Of a stretch of DNA of 5,512 nucleotides, positions 1 to 4,860 are shown piece after piece. The position numbers were made by a program, and so were the translations under genes. Source of the stretch: an uncultured Sporolactobacillus sp. (GTDB lineage Bacteria > Bacillota > Bacilli > Bacillales > Sporolactobacillaceae); assembly GCA_900543345.1 (NCBI GenBank), contig UQRJ01000210.1, positions 1 through 5,512 on the forward strand. The letters are read 5' to 3'. Positions within the stretch are counted from its first letter, which is position 1. The number at the start of each line of letters is the position of its first letter. The notes below the pieces were generated by a model. It had not been told where the DNA came from. It worked only from the letters and a program-made list of their open reading frames with translations, and did not search any database.

Positions 1-217
1 CAAGTACACTTTTGCCGTCAATCGTCACCCTGCCTGAGGTGACCTCATAGTTCGGATGCCCCATGACCGCCGCGGCGACTGTCGACTTCCCGGTGCCGTT
101 CGGCCCCATCAACGCATGAATTTCCCCGCCCTTGATATCTAGATTGAAGCCTTTGACGATCGATTTCCCTTCGACAGAAACATGCAGATCTTCTATTTTA
201 AGCTCGGGTATGGTCAT
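1..217 (-). CDS. sufC: SufC, Fe-S cluster assembly ATPase (N-terminal part only)
   Basis: This is the ABC-type ATPase of the cytosolic SufBCD scaffold, which builds Fe-S clusters with the SufS/SufU cysteine desulfurase system. Only the first 72 codons are present; the gene continues beyond base 1, and the family is usually about 250-260 residues. The start at 217 is supported by a strong ribosome binding site, TGGAGGTAAT, at 230-221. Visible features are the MTIPELKIEDLHVSVEGK beginning, the Walker A motif GPNGTGKST at residues 38-46, and the SufC-typical MGHPNYEVT at 52-60, followed by a GRVTIDGKSVL strand. These separate it from general ABC transporters. It is probably the first gene of a sufCDSUB-type operon, by family precedent, because a long gene-free region lies upstream. 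The Walker B, signature and H-loop motifs lie outside the window. Confidence 0.96.
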   Translation of the reverse strand, partial: MTIPELKIEDLHVSVEGKSIVKGFNLDIKGGEIHALMGPNGTGKSTVAAAVMGHPNYEVTSGRVTIDGKSVL

Positions 218-259
218 TTTATTACCTCCATAACGACTGTAAATTCTCAATCTGTTCTC

Positions 260-294
260 ATTATCAGCTTATATCAAATTTAAACAGTTGGCAA
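260..294 (-). promoter_or_regulatory. Candidate sigma-A promoter for sufC
   Basis: On the minus strand, TTGCCA (294-289, five of six matches to TTGACA) lies 15 bases before TATAAG (273-268). A TG one base upstream of that hexamer makes an extended -10, which could compensate for the short spacer. The predicted start is near 261, giving a leader of about 45 bases before the sufC ATG. A rival is the perfect TATAAT at 370-365, which would give a leader of about 140 bases. Confidence 0.4.
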
Positions 295-313
295 CCGTCG
301 CGGCCCCCGCACA

Positions 314-343
314 GCTTTCGCCCTCCGCTAAGGCAGGCGAAGC
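314..343 (-). other. Imperfect hairpin in the possible sufC leader
   Basis: GCTTTCGCC (314-322) and GGCGAAGC (336-343) pair over eight base pairs with one bulged base, around a 13-base GC-rich loop. No T-run follows on either strand, so it is not an intrinsic terminator. It would lie in the sufC leader only if transcription starts at the distal TATAAT. It could be a transcript-stabilising element, a protein site or chance. It fits no riboswitch I recognise. Confidence 0.3.
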
Positions 344-364
344 ATCAAGATTACCTTGTTTCTC

Positions 365-394
365 ATTATAACGCTGTTGAGAAAAAAGTGAAAA
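365..394 (-). promoter_or_regulatory. Second candidate promoter upstream of sufC (perfect TATAAT)
   Basis: A perfect -10 TATAAT is read on the minus strand at 370-365. The best -35 is TTTTCA (394-389, four of six matches) at an 18-base spacer. If used, the sufC transcript would start near 358 and carry the hairpin at 314-343. The -35 lies in an A/T tract, so the match could be composition. Confidence 0.3.
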
Positions 395-592
395 AGGAAA
401 AAGCGGCAAAATTGCGGCCGTCGACCGTCTTAGTCTCCCGTAAACAGGCGAAAAAATCCGCTGAACAAGGAAGAGGCGGCAAGAATAGGTCAACCGCCGA
501 TCTCCGCCGGCTTTTATTTCTTATTGAAAAAGAGGTGCAATCACATCGTGGGCAGAACCGAGCTCGCTTCATGTGGCTTTTTTCACTTTTTT
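382..592. repeat. Exact 14-bp inverted repeat around a 183-bp segment
   Basis: AAAAAAGTGAAAAA at 382-395 recurs as its exact reverse complement TTTTTCACTTTTTT at 579-592, with near matches extending a few bases on each side. The enclosed segment is more GC-rich and appears non-coding. The arms are low-complexity A-runs around GTG, so chance is possible. No target-site duplication, transposase or terminal motif of a known element was seen. Confidence 0.4.
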
Positions 593-739
593 TATCATCT
601 TGAGGTGGTCCAATGAGATCCACTTGATGCGATTGAGAATCTTCTGTTATTCACGCATCCTTCTCACCGTTGGCATGTGACGAAAAATCGAACGAATGAA
701 GTCGCAGATTCGTGATGCACGTCGGGCGATATAGCCAGC

Positions 740-779
740 AAAAAAGAGACTTTCACAAGCCTGAACGCTTTTGAAAGCC
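740..779 (-). terminator. Intrinsic terminator of sigI-rsgI
   Basis: Read on the minus strand, GGCTTTCA (779-772) pairs with TGAAAGTC (755-748) over eight pairs, one of them G-U. After a single A-G mismatch the stem continues as AAGC/GCTT (770-767 with 760-757), closing a six-base loop. The stem is followed at once by TCTTTTTT (747-740). It begins 39 bases after the rsgI stop, so it closes the sigI-rsgI transcript and insulates it from sufC. No matching T-run exists on the plus strand. Confidence 0.88.
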
Positions 780-818
780 CCTTTTATCATGCCGGATACC
801 GGACAAAACACCGATACT

Positions 819-1754
819 TCAAGCAACCGGCCGGAAATCGGAACGATAACTACTGCCGTTGCCATGCGGAAACACTTTCGGTTTGATTTTTATCAACGGA
901 TCGTGAAACGGGTCAGAATCATCGCCCGATCCACCACTGCGAAAACCATCAAGGAGCTGATTTGAATCCCGTCCGGTCAGCCGATTCAGCATCTCGTGCC
1001 ACGGATCGGCCGCTAAGTTTTTTTCAATCACGGCGGCCGGCAGTTTCTTCGCCCGCTCGACGGTTAAAAGCATACCGCCCGATTTTGCTTTCATATAAAG
1101 CAGGTATCGTCCCATCGACAGACCGAAGGCATGCGCATCTTTTCGTTCGGTCATCGACGCGTCGAGCCATTTGGCAGCGGCGCCATGTTGGCGCAGCAGC
1201 TGCGAAGCCATTTGAAAATCTTGAATGAGATCCGCCCCAAATGACACCCGCTGCGAACGAGTGAGCTGATTGGTAAAAGCAGTCGTCACAAGAAGCAGTG
1301 AACCCTTGGGTAAATCGCCGCCCGCATCCATCCGTTCAATCAATCGATGACTGAAAACCGCAAAGGGCACCCCGCGCAGCGCATCGGGATCCGGCACAAT
1401 ATGGTGCGCCGCCGCACCCGACGGTCGCACGTCGACAACCCGCAGATGCCGATCCACCGCCGCTTCAATACTCGTCCGCTGATCGAAGTTTACGTAAGCC
1501 GCCACATTATTTTCCGGCTCAAAAGTACTTTGCGTCAGCGGCGCAATGCAAAAAAGCGTAAAACCAAATGCCAGAACCGGCGTCAGAACATATCGATTCA
1601 GAAACGAAGAACGGGTCAGATATTCTGAATAAACGGTTTGTCCGACCGATAGTTTAACCCGGCGTTTCAATCTGATGGTTTCAAATCCTCCGTCTACCGT
1701 CAGAACGACACCTCGACGACCGCGTCTGGACACGAGAACACCCCGATTATGCAG
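819..1754 (-). CDS. rsgI: RsgI-like membrane anti-sigma factor for SigI (divergent; probable CTG start)
   Basis: RsgI is a single-pass membrane protein whose cytoplasmic N-terminal domain holds SigI inactive and whose outer part senses envelope or heat stress. Counted from the proposed CTG start (311 residues), the N-terminal domain begins NRGVLVSRRGRRGVVLTVDG, matching the family pattern RGIVxE...VLTPDGxF. One membrane segment follows at about 54-76, then the AYVNFD strand and an outer domain of about 230 residues with the family-like AFGLSMGRYLLYMKAKSGG near 212-230. A GTG at 1733 would also open the frame but would delete the first conserved strand. CTG (1754-1752) sits seven bases after a GGTGGGG purine run and 24 bases after the sigI stop. 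The frame is closed upstream by a TGA at 1760-1758. The family Asn-Pro self-cleavage pair is replaced by Arg93-Thr94. No carbohydrate-binding C-terminal module is present. Identification rests on the layout, the motifs and position after sigI. Confidence 0.9.
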   Translation of the reverse strand: MHNRGVLVSRRGRRGVVLTVDGGFETIRLKRRVKLSVGQTVYSEYLTRSSFLNRYVLTPVLAFGFTLFCIAPLTQSTFEPENNVAAYVNFDQRTSIEAAVDRHLRVVDVRPSGAAAHHIVPDPDALRGVPFAVFSHRLIERMDAGGDLPKGSLLLVTTAFTNQLTRSQRVSFGADLIQDFQMASQLLRQHGAAAKWLDASMTERKDAHAFGLSMGRYLLYMKAKSGGMLLTVERAKKLPAAVIEKNLAADPWHEMLNRLTGRDSNQLLDGFRSGGSGDDSDPFHDPLIKIKPKVFPHGNGSSYRSDFRPVA

Positions 1755-1778
1755 GTTTCATCCCCACCCTTCTTCCGG

Positions 1779-2540
1779 TTATACAGCCGGTTCAGTCTCC
1801 GGTTCGATGTATGACTTCAGTGCGCTGAATCCGCCGATATAGATGAGAGCCAACGCTATGATATACTTTCGATTCCTTTCTATCGTTTTACGGCTGCAGG
1901 AGACAAATTGCAGCAATTCTTTAATCGGCAGTTGCTTCTTTTTTTTCAGAAACCGCACGAGATTCGGATGTTCAACTAACCGTTTGGCGGAAATCTTCGC
2001 ATTTTCACGCGCGTCGGCATGTTTCGGGCAATGCCGGCTGAGCACATCGAAGGTAATGCCGTACGCCATCAGCAGTTTCCGGTAACTGTCGATCTGCTCC
2101 ATCCGTTCGCTGATGCGGCATTTTTCCTCATAATCGTCGATGGCTGCACGCTGCTCAATGAAGCTTTCTTCCGTCGTCCCTTCATCATCCGTATTCATTC
2201 CCTGGTCCAGATATATATGGCGCATTTGTCTTGACTCTTTACGAATAAAATCAATGATCCGCCGGCGGATCACCATATCGGCAAAAGTCAGGAACTTGCT
2301 TCCCTGTCCTTTCTGATACTGGTTGATCGCTTCATTAAAGGCGACCATACCGATGCTGAACTCGTCCATTGTTTGATCGATAAAGCGATTGCATACTTTA
2401 GAAACAACCTTTTTAATGAAAGGTTGATAACATTCGATAATTCGATTTCTTAATGTCTCGTCGCCCTGTTGAACCTTAAAAATAGAAATTTCGAGCGGAA
2501 AATTAAACGTACCGCCGACGGCAAGCTGGCTGGCGTTCAT
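1779..2540 (-). CDS. sigI: RNA polymerase sigma factor SigI
   Basis: SigI is an alternative sigma-70-family factor that directs genes for heat and cell-wall stress, and in some clostridia cellulosome genes. The 253 residues match the family length (about 250). Sigma region 2 spans roughly residues 30-105, including DEFSIGMVAFNEAINQYQ (59-76) and FLTFADMVIRRRIIDFIRKE (83-102), the core-binding and -10-recognition part. The C-terminal SigI-specific domain spans about 150-245, with LPIKELL...SCSRKTIERNRKYIIALALI forming the helix-turn-helix that reads the -35. A linker of acidic residues joins them; a classical sigma-4 domain is absent, as expected. The ATG at 2540 is preceded by AGAGGTGG (2555-2548) at seven bases. 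Its stop is 24 bases from the proposed rsgI start, so the two are co-transcribed. Key residues look intact. Confidence 0.97.
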   Translation of the reverse strand: MNASQLAVGGTFNFPLEISIFKVQQGDETLRNRIIECYQPFIKKVVSKVCNRFIDQTMDEFSIGMVAFNEAINQYQKGQGSKFLTFADMVIRRRIIDFIRKESRQMRHIYLDQGMNTDDEGTTEESFIEQRAAIDDYEEKCRISERMEQIDSYRKLLMAYGITFDVLSRHCPKHADARENAKISAKRLVEHPNLVRFLKKKKQLPIKELLQFVSCSRKTIERNRKYIIALALIYIGGFSALKSYIEPETEPAV

Positions 2541-2681
2541 GTCGATTCCACCTCTCGCTTTTACTGGTAAAAATAATCACGTTTTAACCATACCACTTCG
2601 GCATGACCCGGTGAATTATTATCAAAAATTTTTGTTAATGTCGGAGCTTCATCAATAGAAACATAAAAAACCCCTGTCTTC

Positions 2682-2690
2682 TTTATACCA
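2682..2690 (-). promoter_or_regulatory. Candidate extended -10 promoter for sigI
   Basis: TGGTATAAA is read on the minus strand (2690-2682): TG, one base, then TATAAA. No good -35 lies at the usual distance, so it would act as an extended -10 sigma-A promoter, starting near 2675 and leaving about 135 bases of leader before sigI. A CGAA on the minus strand at 2600-2597 could be the -10 of a SigI autoregulatory promoter, but no ACCCCC-like -35 precedes it. Confidence 0.35.
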
Positions 2691-2787
2691 TGTCCGCTAC
2701 TCAAAATGGAAGCGACAATTTAGTAACAAAGATGACAAGAGTTGTTAAAATTCATGATGATTTTTCCAGTCGGTTCGGTAAATACGG

Positions 2788-3177
2788 TTAATCCTGATCA
2801 TCAATTAATTTTTCATACGCCTCGGCGTCCAGCAATCCTTCATAGTCTGCTTCGTCAACATGATCCAACTGAATCATCCACGCTTTATCGTAAGGCGAAT
2901 CATTGACGTATTCGGGAGAATCTTCCAGCTCACCGTTTGTCGCAGCGACTGTCCCCGATACAGGCGCATACAGTTCGGAGACGGTTTTTACCGATTCCAC
3001 ACTGCCAAACGAATCACCGGCATGCAGCTCATTCCCGGTTTCCGGAAGTTCGACAAAGACGACGTCGCCCAACTCCTTCTGAGCAAATTCGGTAATGCCG
3101 ATCCGCGCCTTTCCTCCCGCCTCTTTCTTTACCCATTCATGATCTTTCGAGTAAAGCAAGTCCTTCGGTACACCCAT
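2788..3177 (-). CDS. gcvH: Glycine cleavage system H protein (lipoyl carrier)
   Basis: GcvH carries the aminomethyl intermediate on a lipoyl arm between the P, T and L proteins of the glycine cleavage system. In Bacillus-type organisms it also relays lipoyl groups to 2-oxoacid dehydrogenases. The product is 129 residues, the family length. The barrel-shaped lipoyl domain is complete: GVPKDLLYSKDHEW at the N-terminus, then ARIGITEFAQKELGDVVFVE, and the lipoylation site in GSVESVKTVSELYAP with the acceptor Lys64. The conserved NDSPYDKAWMI follows at 92-102. ATG 3177 is chosen because GGAGGAG (3190-3184) lies six bases before it; an in-frame TTG at 3183 abuts that site and is too close. It lies 83 bases downstream of the YusI-like gene on the same strand, with its own candidate -10 in the gap. 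No glycine cleavage P, T or L gene is in the window. Confidence 0.97.
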   Translation of the reverse strand: MGVPKDLLYSKDHEWVKKEAGGKARIGITEFAQKELGDVVFVELPETGNELHAGDSFGSVESVKTVSELYAPVSGTVAATNGELEDSPEYVNDSPYDKAWMIQLDHVDEADYEGLLDAEAYEKLIDDQD

Positions 3178-3211
3178 CTGCAACTCCTCCGTTAGCCGGC
3201 TTCAACATGCC

Positions 3212-3239
3212 GTTATAGTGTTTTCATGCCTTTATTATA
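3212..3239 (-). promoter_or_regulatory. Candidate promoter(s) for gcvH
   Basis: Two AT-rich -10-like hexamers lie in the gap before gcvH on the minus strand. They are TATAAT (3239-3234), with no good -35 at the usual distance, and TATAAC (3217-3212), with TTATAA (3240-3235, four of six matches) 17 bases upstream. Either would allow gcvH to be expressed apart from the YusI-like gene. No intrinsic terminator separates the two genes, so read-through is also possible. Confidence 0.35.
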
Positions 3240-3260
3240 ACGTAATTACAGGCAATCGGT

Positions 3261-3635
3261 TCATTTTTTTGTTGCCTGCAGGTTTCCCCACTGCCTGGCA
3301 AACTCATCTTCTTTAAAACCGACGGTAACTTTGCGGCCGTCGGTAATAATCGGCCGTTTCAGCAGCATGCCGTCTTCTGCCAGCCAATTCAGCCATTTTT
3401 CTTCGGGATTGGTTTTCATCTGATCTTTAATATGCCGATCGCGATAGTGACGCCCGCTTGTATTGAAAAATTTCTTTAGCGGCAACCCGCTTTCGCGCTG
3501 AAATAACGCGATCTGCTCTCGGGACGGCGGTTGCTCATCAATACGGATTTCCCGGTAGCCAATGCCTCGCTCGTTTAACCATTTTTTTGCTTTCCGGCAT
3601 GTCCCGCATGTCGGATAACAATAAACCGTCAGCAT
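3261..3635 (-). CDS. yusI: ArsC/Spx-family protein, YusI-like
   Basis: This is a thioredoxin-fold protein of the ArsC/Spx/YusI family, likely cytosolic; the physiological substrate is unknown even in well studied relatives. The 124 residues fit the family (about 115-130). The CxxC pair is Cys10-Gly-Thr-Cys13 in YPTCGTCRKAKKWL, followed by IDEQPPS (32-38), LKKFFNTSGRHYR (53-65) and KRPIITDGRKVTVGFKEDEF (93-112), where Arg94-Pro95 is the family cis-proline region. These long matches favour YusI over Spx, which acts on RNA polymerase. ATG 3635 is preferred because AGAGG (3649-3645) is nine bases upstream; the ATG at 3644 directly abuts that site, and longer in-frame versions add a non-conserved extension. 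A gcvH neighbour is also found in Bacillus subtilis, which supports the assignment. The gene diverges from the coat genes. Confidence 0.93.
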   Translation of the reverse strand: MLTVYCYPTCGTCRKAKKWLNERGIGYREIRIDEQPPSREQIALFQRESGLPLKKFFNTSGRHYRDRHIKDQMKTNPEEKWLNWLAEDGMLLKRPIITDGRKVTVGFKEDEFARQWGNLQATKK

Positions 3636-3671
3636 CTTCCACATCCTCTCCGAAATGATTCTGCTGCTTCC

Positions 3672-3677
3672 ATTATA
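3672..3677 (-). promoter_or_regulatory. Candidate -10 for the YusI-like gene
   Basis: A perfect TATAAT is read on the minus strand (3677-3672). It would start transcription near 3665 and leave about 30 bases before the ATG at 3635. The sequence 16-18 bases upstream is a T-run (around GGCTTTTTTG) with no clear TTGACA, so the -35 is weak. Confidence 0.5.
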
Positions 3678-3708
3678 CCCGTTTTCGACGCAAAAAAGCC
3701 CGTGAACT

Positions 3709-3737
3709 ACATGATCCGCAGTAAGCGGGACATAATA
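3709..3737 (+). promoter_or_regulatory. Candidate sigma-G-like (forespore) promoter for the coat gene pair
   Basis: ACATG (3709-3713), 17 bases, then CATAATA (3731-3737). This fits the remembered forespore sigma-G pattern of a GHATR -35 and a CATHHTA -10, with the -10 matching at every position and the -35 at four of five. The start would be near 3744, about 39 bases before the first coat ATG. A small hairpin, CCGC/GCGG (3716-3728), lies in the spacer. A sigma-K reading (CATAnnnTA) fits less well. Confidence 0.35.
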
Positions 3738-3782
3738 CGAATGTACCTCGTTACCATTTACAATACAGGAGTGTGAACACAC

Positions 3783-4061
3783 ATGAGTATGCAACAACCG
3801 GGCGGGCAAGGACCGATGAAGTTTCCGCAACCGCCGGGCATCCTTTCCACAAAGGATTTTCTCTACATCGAAGACATGCTGTCATGGAATCTGGAAATCA
3901 TCAAGAAAGCGCACGCTTACGCGTCGATGTGTCAGGACCAGACTGTCGTGCAGGCCATGAACCGAACTTGCAATCTGCACATCCGGCATTACCAAGACAT
4001 CCTGAATCATCTGAAAAAGCACGTGCCGGCGGGTGCGGCAACGGGAGGAATGACCCAATGA
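3783..4061 (+). CDS. Small CotF-family spore coat protein (first of a pair)
   Basis: The product is a 92-residue protein of the small spore coat group related to CotF (YraG-like and YhcQ-like proteins), expected in the developing spore. Residues 1-20 are rich in Gln, Pro and Gly (MSMQQPGGQG...). A two-helix domain follows: STKDFLYIEDMLSWNLEIIK (22-41), then HIRHYQDILNHLKKH (66-80). The LSTKDFLYIEDMLSWNL stretch is the family's usual helix-1 pattern. Three Cys or Met-rich positions (Cys50, Cys63) lie between. AGGAG (3767-3771) precedes the ATG at an 11-base spacing, a little long, and the next in-frame ATG at 3789 would be further still. It overlaps the next coat gene by four bases (ATGA), so the two are translationally coupled. 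The exact coat role cannot be named; a specific CotF orthologue is not claimed. Confidence 0.82.
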   Translation: MSMQQPGGQGPMKFPQPPGILSTKDFLYIEDMLSWNLEIIKKAHAYASMCQDQTVVQAMNRTCNLHIRHYQDILNHLKKHVPAGAATGGMTQ

Positions 4062-4396
4062 TCATGCAGCAACCGGCACAGTCCACGCCGATTCAGAATC
4101 CGGAGACACAAGTACCGAAGACACCGCAGATGAACGATCGCGATTATCTGAACGACATCCTGCTCACGGAAAAATATCTCGGCACATCCTACGTACACGC
4201 CTTGCAGGAAGCAAGCCATCAGGAACTGTACCACGATATTAAAACCGTCTTCGACGCAACATGCGACCACCAGCGCGATCTGTTCAACCTGATGTTCAAC
4301 AAAGGCTGGTACAAGATGGAGTCGCAGGATCCGCAAAAAATCGGGCAGACCGTTCAGCAATTTGGACAATACGCCCAGCAGCAATTCCCAAAGTAA
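4058..4396 (+). CDS. CotF-family spore coat protein (second of a pair)
   Basis: The product is a 112-residue protein carrying the CotF coat domain. The Gln/Pro-rich start MIMQQPAQSTPIQN resembles that of the upstream gene. The domain then runs from about residue 25 to 105: MNDRDYLNDILLTEKYLGTS (25-44), HALQEASHQELYHDIKTVF (47-65), then HQRDLFNLMFNKGWYKMES (71-89), ending in a Gln-rich tail. The NDRDYLNDILLTEKYL helix, the DHQRDLF helix and the NKGWY turn are typical of CotF relatives. The ATG is set by GGGAGG (4043-4048) at nine bases and by the ATGA overlap with the previous stop; an ATG at 4064 is a less likely alternative. A terminator follows 16 bases after the stop. No signal peptide or membrane segment is present, as expected for a protein made inside the mother cell or forespore. 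Confidence 0.85.
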   Translation: MIMQQPAQSTPIQNPETQVPKTPQMNDRDYLNDILLTEKYLGTSYVHALQEASHQELYHDIKTVFDATCDHQRDLFNLMFNKGWYKMESQDPQKIGQTVQQFGQYAQQQFPK

Positions 4397-4412
4397 TCGA
4401 TTCAGTGACAAG

Positions 4413-4443
4413 GCACCGGCCAAGTGCGGCCGATGCTTTTTTT
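4413..4443 (+). terminator. Intrinsic terminator of the coat gene pair
   Basis: GCACCGGCC (4413-4421) and GGCCGATGC (4428-4436) pair at eight of nine positions (one C-A mismatch) around the six-base loop AAGTGC. Seven T residues follow (4437-4443). It begins 16 bases after the second coat gene stop and closes the two-gene transcript. Confidence 0.9.
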
Positions 4444-4637
4444 ATGTTATCCCCTTCGGAAAATAAGGTTTATAAACCAAGCAAACAGCAGACTTTCTGC
4501 ACCGGCTGATACGACTTGCGGGGCAATGAGCTATTTTACAGCGCTTCGTCGCCGGCCCAGCCAGCAGGCAGAATCATTGTCGCACTGCGCCTCGCGGAAT
4601 AGAAACGCATTTGTTAAATGAAGGGAGAAGATCACGA

Positions 4638-4727
4638 ATGATCACGCAGCGGCCGGTCGAAGAAGCGGATGACGCGGCTATTGGAGATTGTCAACTGGTT
4701 CAATGGTCATACCCGGGAACGCGTTAA
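4638..4727 (+). CDS. Tiny ORF with a ribosome binding site (29 codons), doubtful
   Basis: The frame encodes 29 residues beginning MITQRPVEEADDAAIGD. AAGGGAG (4621-4627) lies ten bases before the ATG, so it could be translated. The beginning loosely recalls the opening strand and helix of GNAT acetyltransferases (MIxxRPxxxxDxxAI), which suggests either a stub of a decayed gene or chance. No later part of such a domain is visible in any frame nearby. I cannot name a function, and it could also be a leader peptide, since hairpins follow it. Confidence 0.25.
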   Translation: MITQRPVEEADDAAIGDCQLVQWSYPGTR

Positions 4728-4734
4728 ATCAAGC

Positions 4735-4769
4735 CGGCAATGTCGTTTTGCCGATTGGGGCAGCTTTTT
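4735..4769 (+). other. Overlapping hairpins with a T-run, possible terminator or attenuator
   Basis: CGGCAA (4735-4740) pairs perfectly with TTGCCG (4748-4753) over a seven-base loop. The TTGCC part can instead pair with GGCA(G) at 4759-4763, next to TTTTT (4765-4769). The two stems exclude each other, as in attenuators, but the second has only four or five pairs and the T-run is short. It might just end the tiny ORF transcript. Confidence 0.25.
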
Positions 4770-4795
4770 CCAATAATCTGGTAACTTCATGTAAT
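4767..4795 (+). promoter_or_regulatory. Candidate sigma-A promoter for the ykwD-like gene
   Basis: TTTCCA (4767-4772, four of six) lies 17 bases before TGTAAT (4790-4795, five of six matches to TATAAT). Transcription would begin near 4802 and leave a leader of about 58 bases. Confidence 0.4.
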
Positions 4796-4804
4796 TCTTT
4801 TTTT

Positions 4805-4832
4805 ACCCCTCCGAAAGTCTCATAAACTCGAA
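4805..4832 (+). promoter_or_regulatory. Candidate SigI-type promoter for the ykwD-like gene
   Basis: ACCCCT (4805-4810) is followed after 18 bases by CGAA (4829-4832). SigI promoters, as I recall them, have an ACCCCC-like -35 and a CGAA -10. Start would be near 4840, close to the ribosome binding site. A CATAAACT (4821-4828) inside it could also be read as a sporulation -10, without a good -35. Confidence 0.4.
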
Positions 4833-4860
4833 AGCTATGAACCAGGGAGGGAGTTAACAG

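Larger units (their letters stand above)
218..739. other. Gene-free region between rsgI terminator and sufC
   Basis: I find no convincing gene here. The longest open frames on either strand (for example 388-603 plus and 366-623 minus, 71-85 codons) lack ribosome binding sites, overlap each other in opposite directions, and give basic, low-complexity translations with no family features. The region holds two sufC promoter candidates, a leader hairpin, and an exact 14-base inverted repeat at 382-395 and 579-592. It also contains a weak minus-strand stem at 418-403 followed by TTTTT (402-398), with one C-C mismatch, that could be a poor terminator. From about 600 to 739 only unstructured sequence is seen. 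Confidence 0.55.
4444..4860. other. Gene-poor region between coat terminator and ykwD-like gene
   Basis: Apart from the tiny ORF at 4638-4727, hairpins at 4735-4769 and promoter candidates at 4767-4832, I see no gene. Other frames here (4424-4621, for example) lack ribosome binding sites and give family-less translations. The first 190 bases (4444-4637) hold nothing I can identify. Confidence 0.5.

Noticed and set aside
388..603. Plus-strand 71-codon frame starting GTG, rich in Lys/Arg
   Set aside because: No ribosome binding site, low-complexity basic translation, overlaps an equally long opposite-strand frame, and no recognisable family.
366..623. Minus-strand 85-codon frame with a CPRC-like pair (CPRCDC)
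   Set aside because: The ATG lacks a ribosome binding site and the Cys pair is isolated; no zinc-finger partner residues follow. It is likely a by-product of the GC-rich segment.
2623..2634. CAAAAATTTTTG palindrome upstream of sigI
   Set aside because: A 12-base AT-rich palindrome is too common to call an operator and no second copy is seen.
2655..2680. AAAAAACCCCT on the plus strand near 2665, resembling a SigI -35
   Set aside because: It faces away from sigI and no CGAA lies downstream at the right distance.
2771..2787. Possible gcvH terminator after the stop
   Set aside because: The ACCG units there are direct, not inverted, so no stem forms and there is no T-run after a stem.
3636..3830. 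N-terminal extension of the YusI-like protein
   Set aside because: It reaches into the divergent coat gene, is not conserved in the family, and a good ribosome binding site precedes the ATG at 3635.
3773..4057. Upstream extension of the second coat gene
   Set aside because: It is the alternate frame of the first coat gene; the Shine-Dalgarno and ATGA overlap set the start at 4058.
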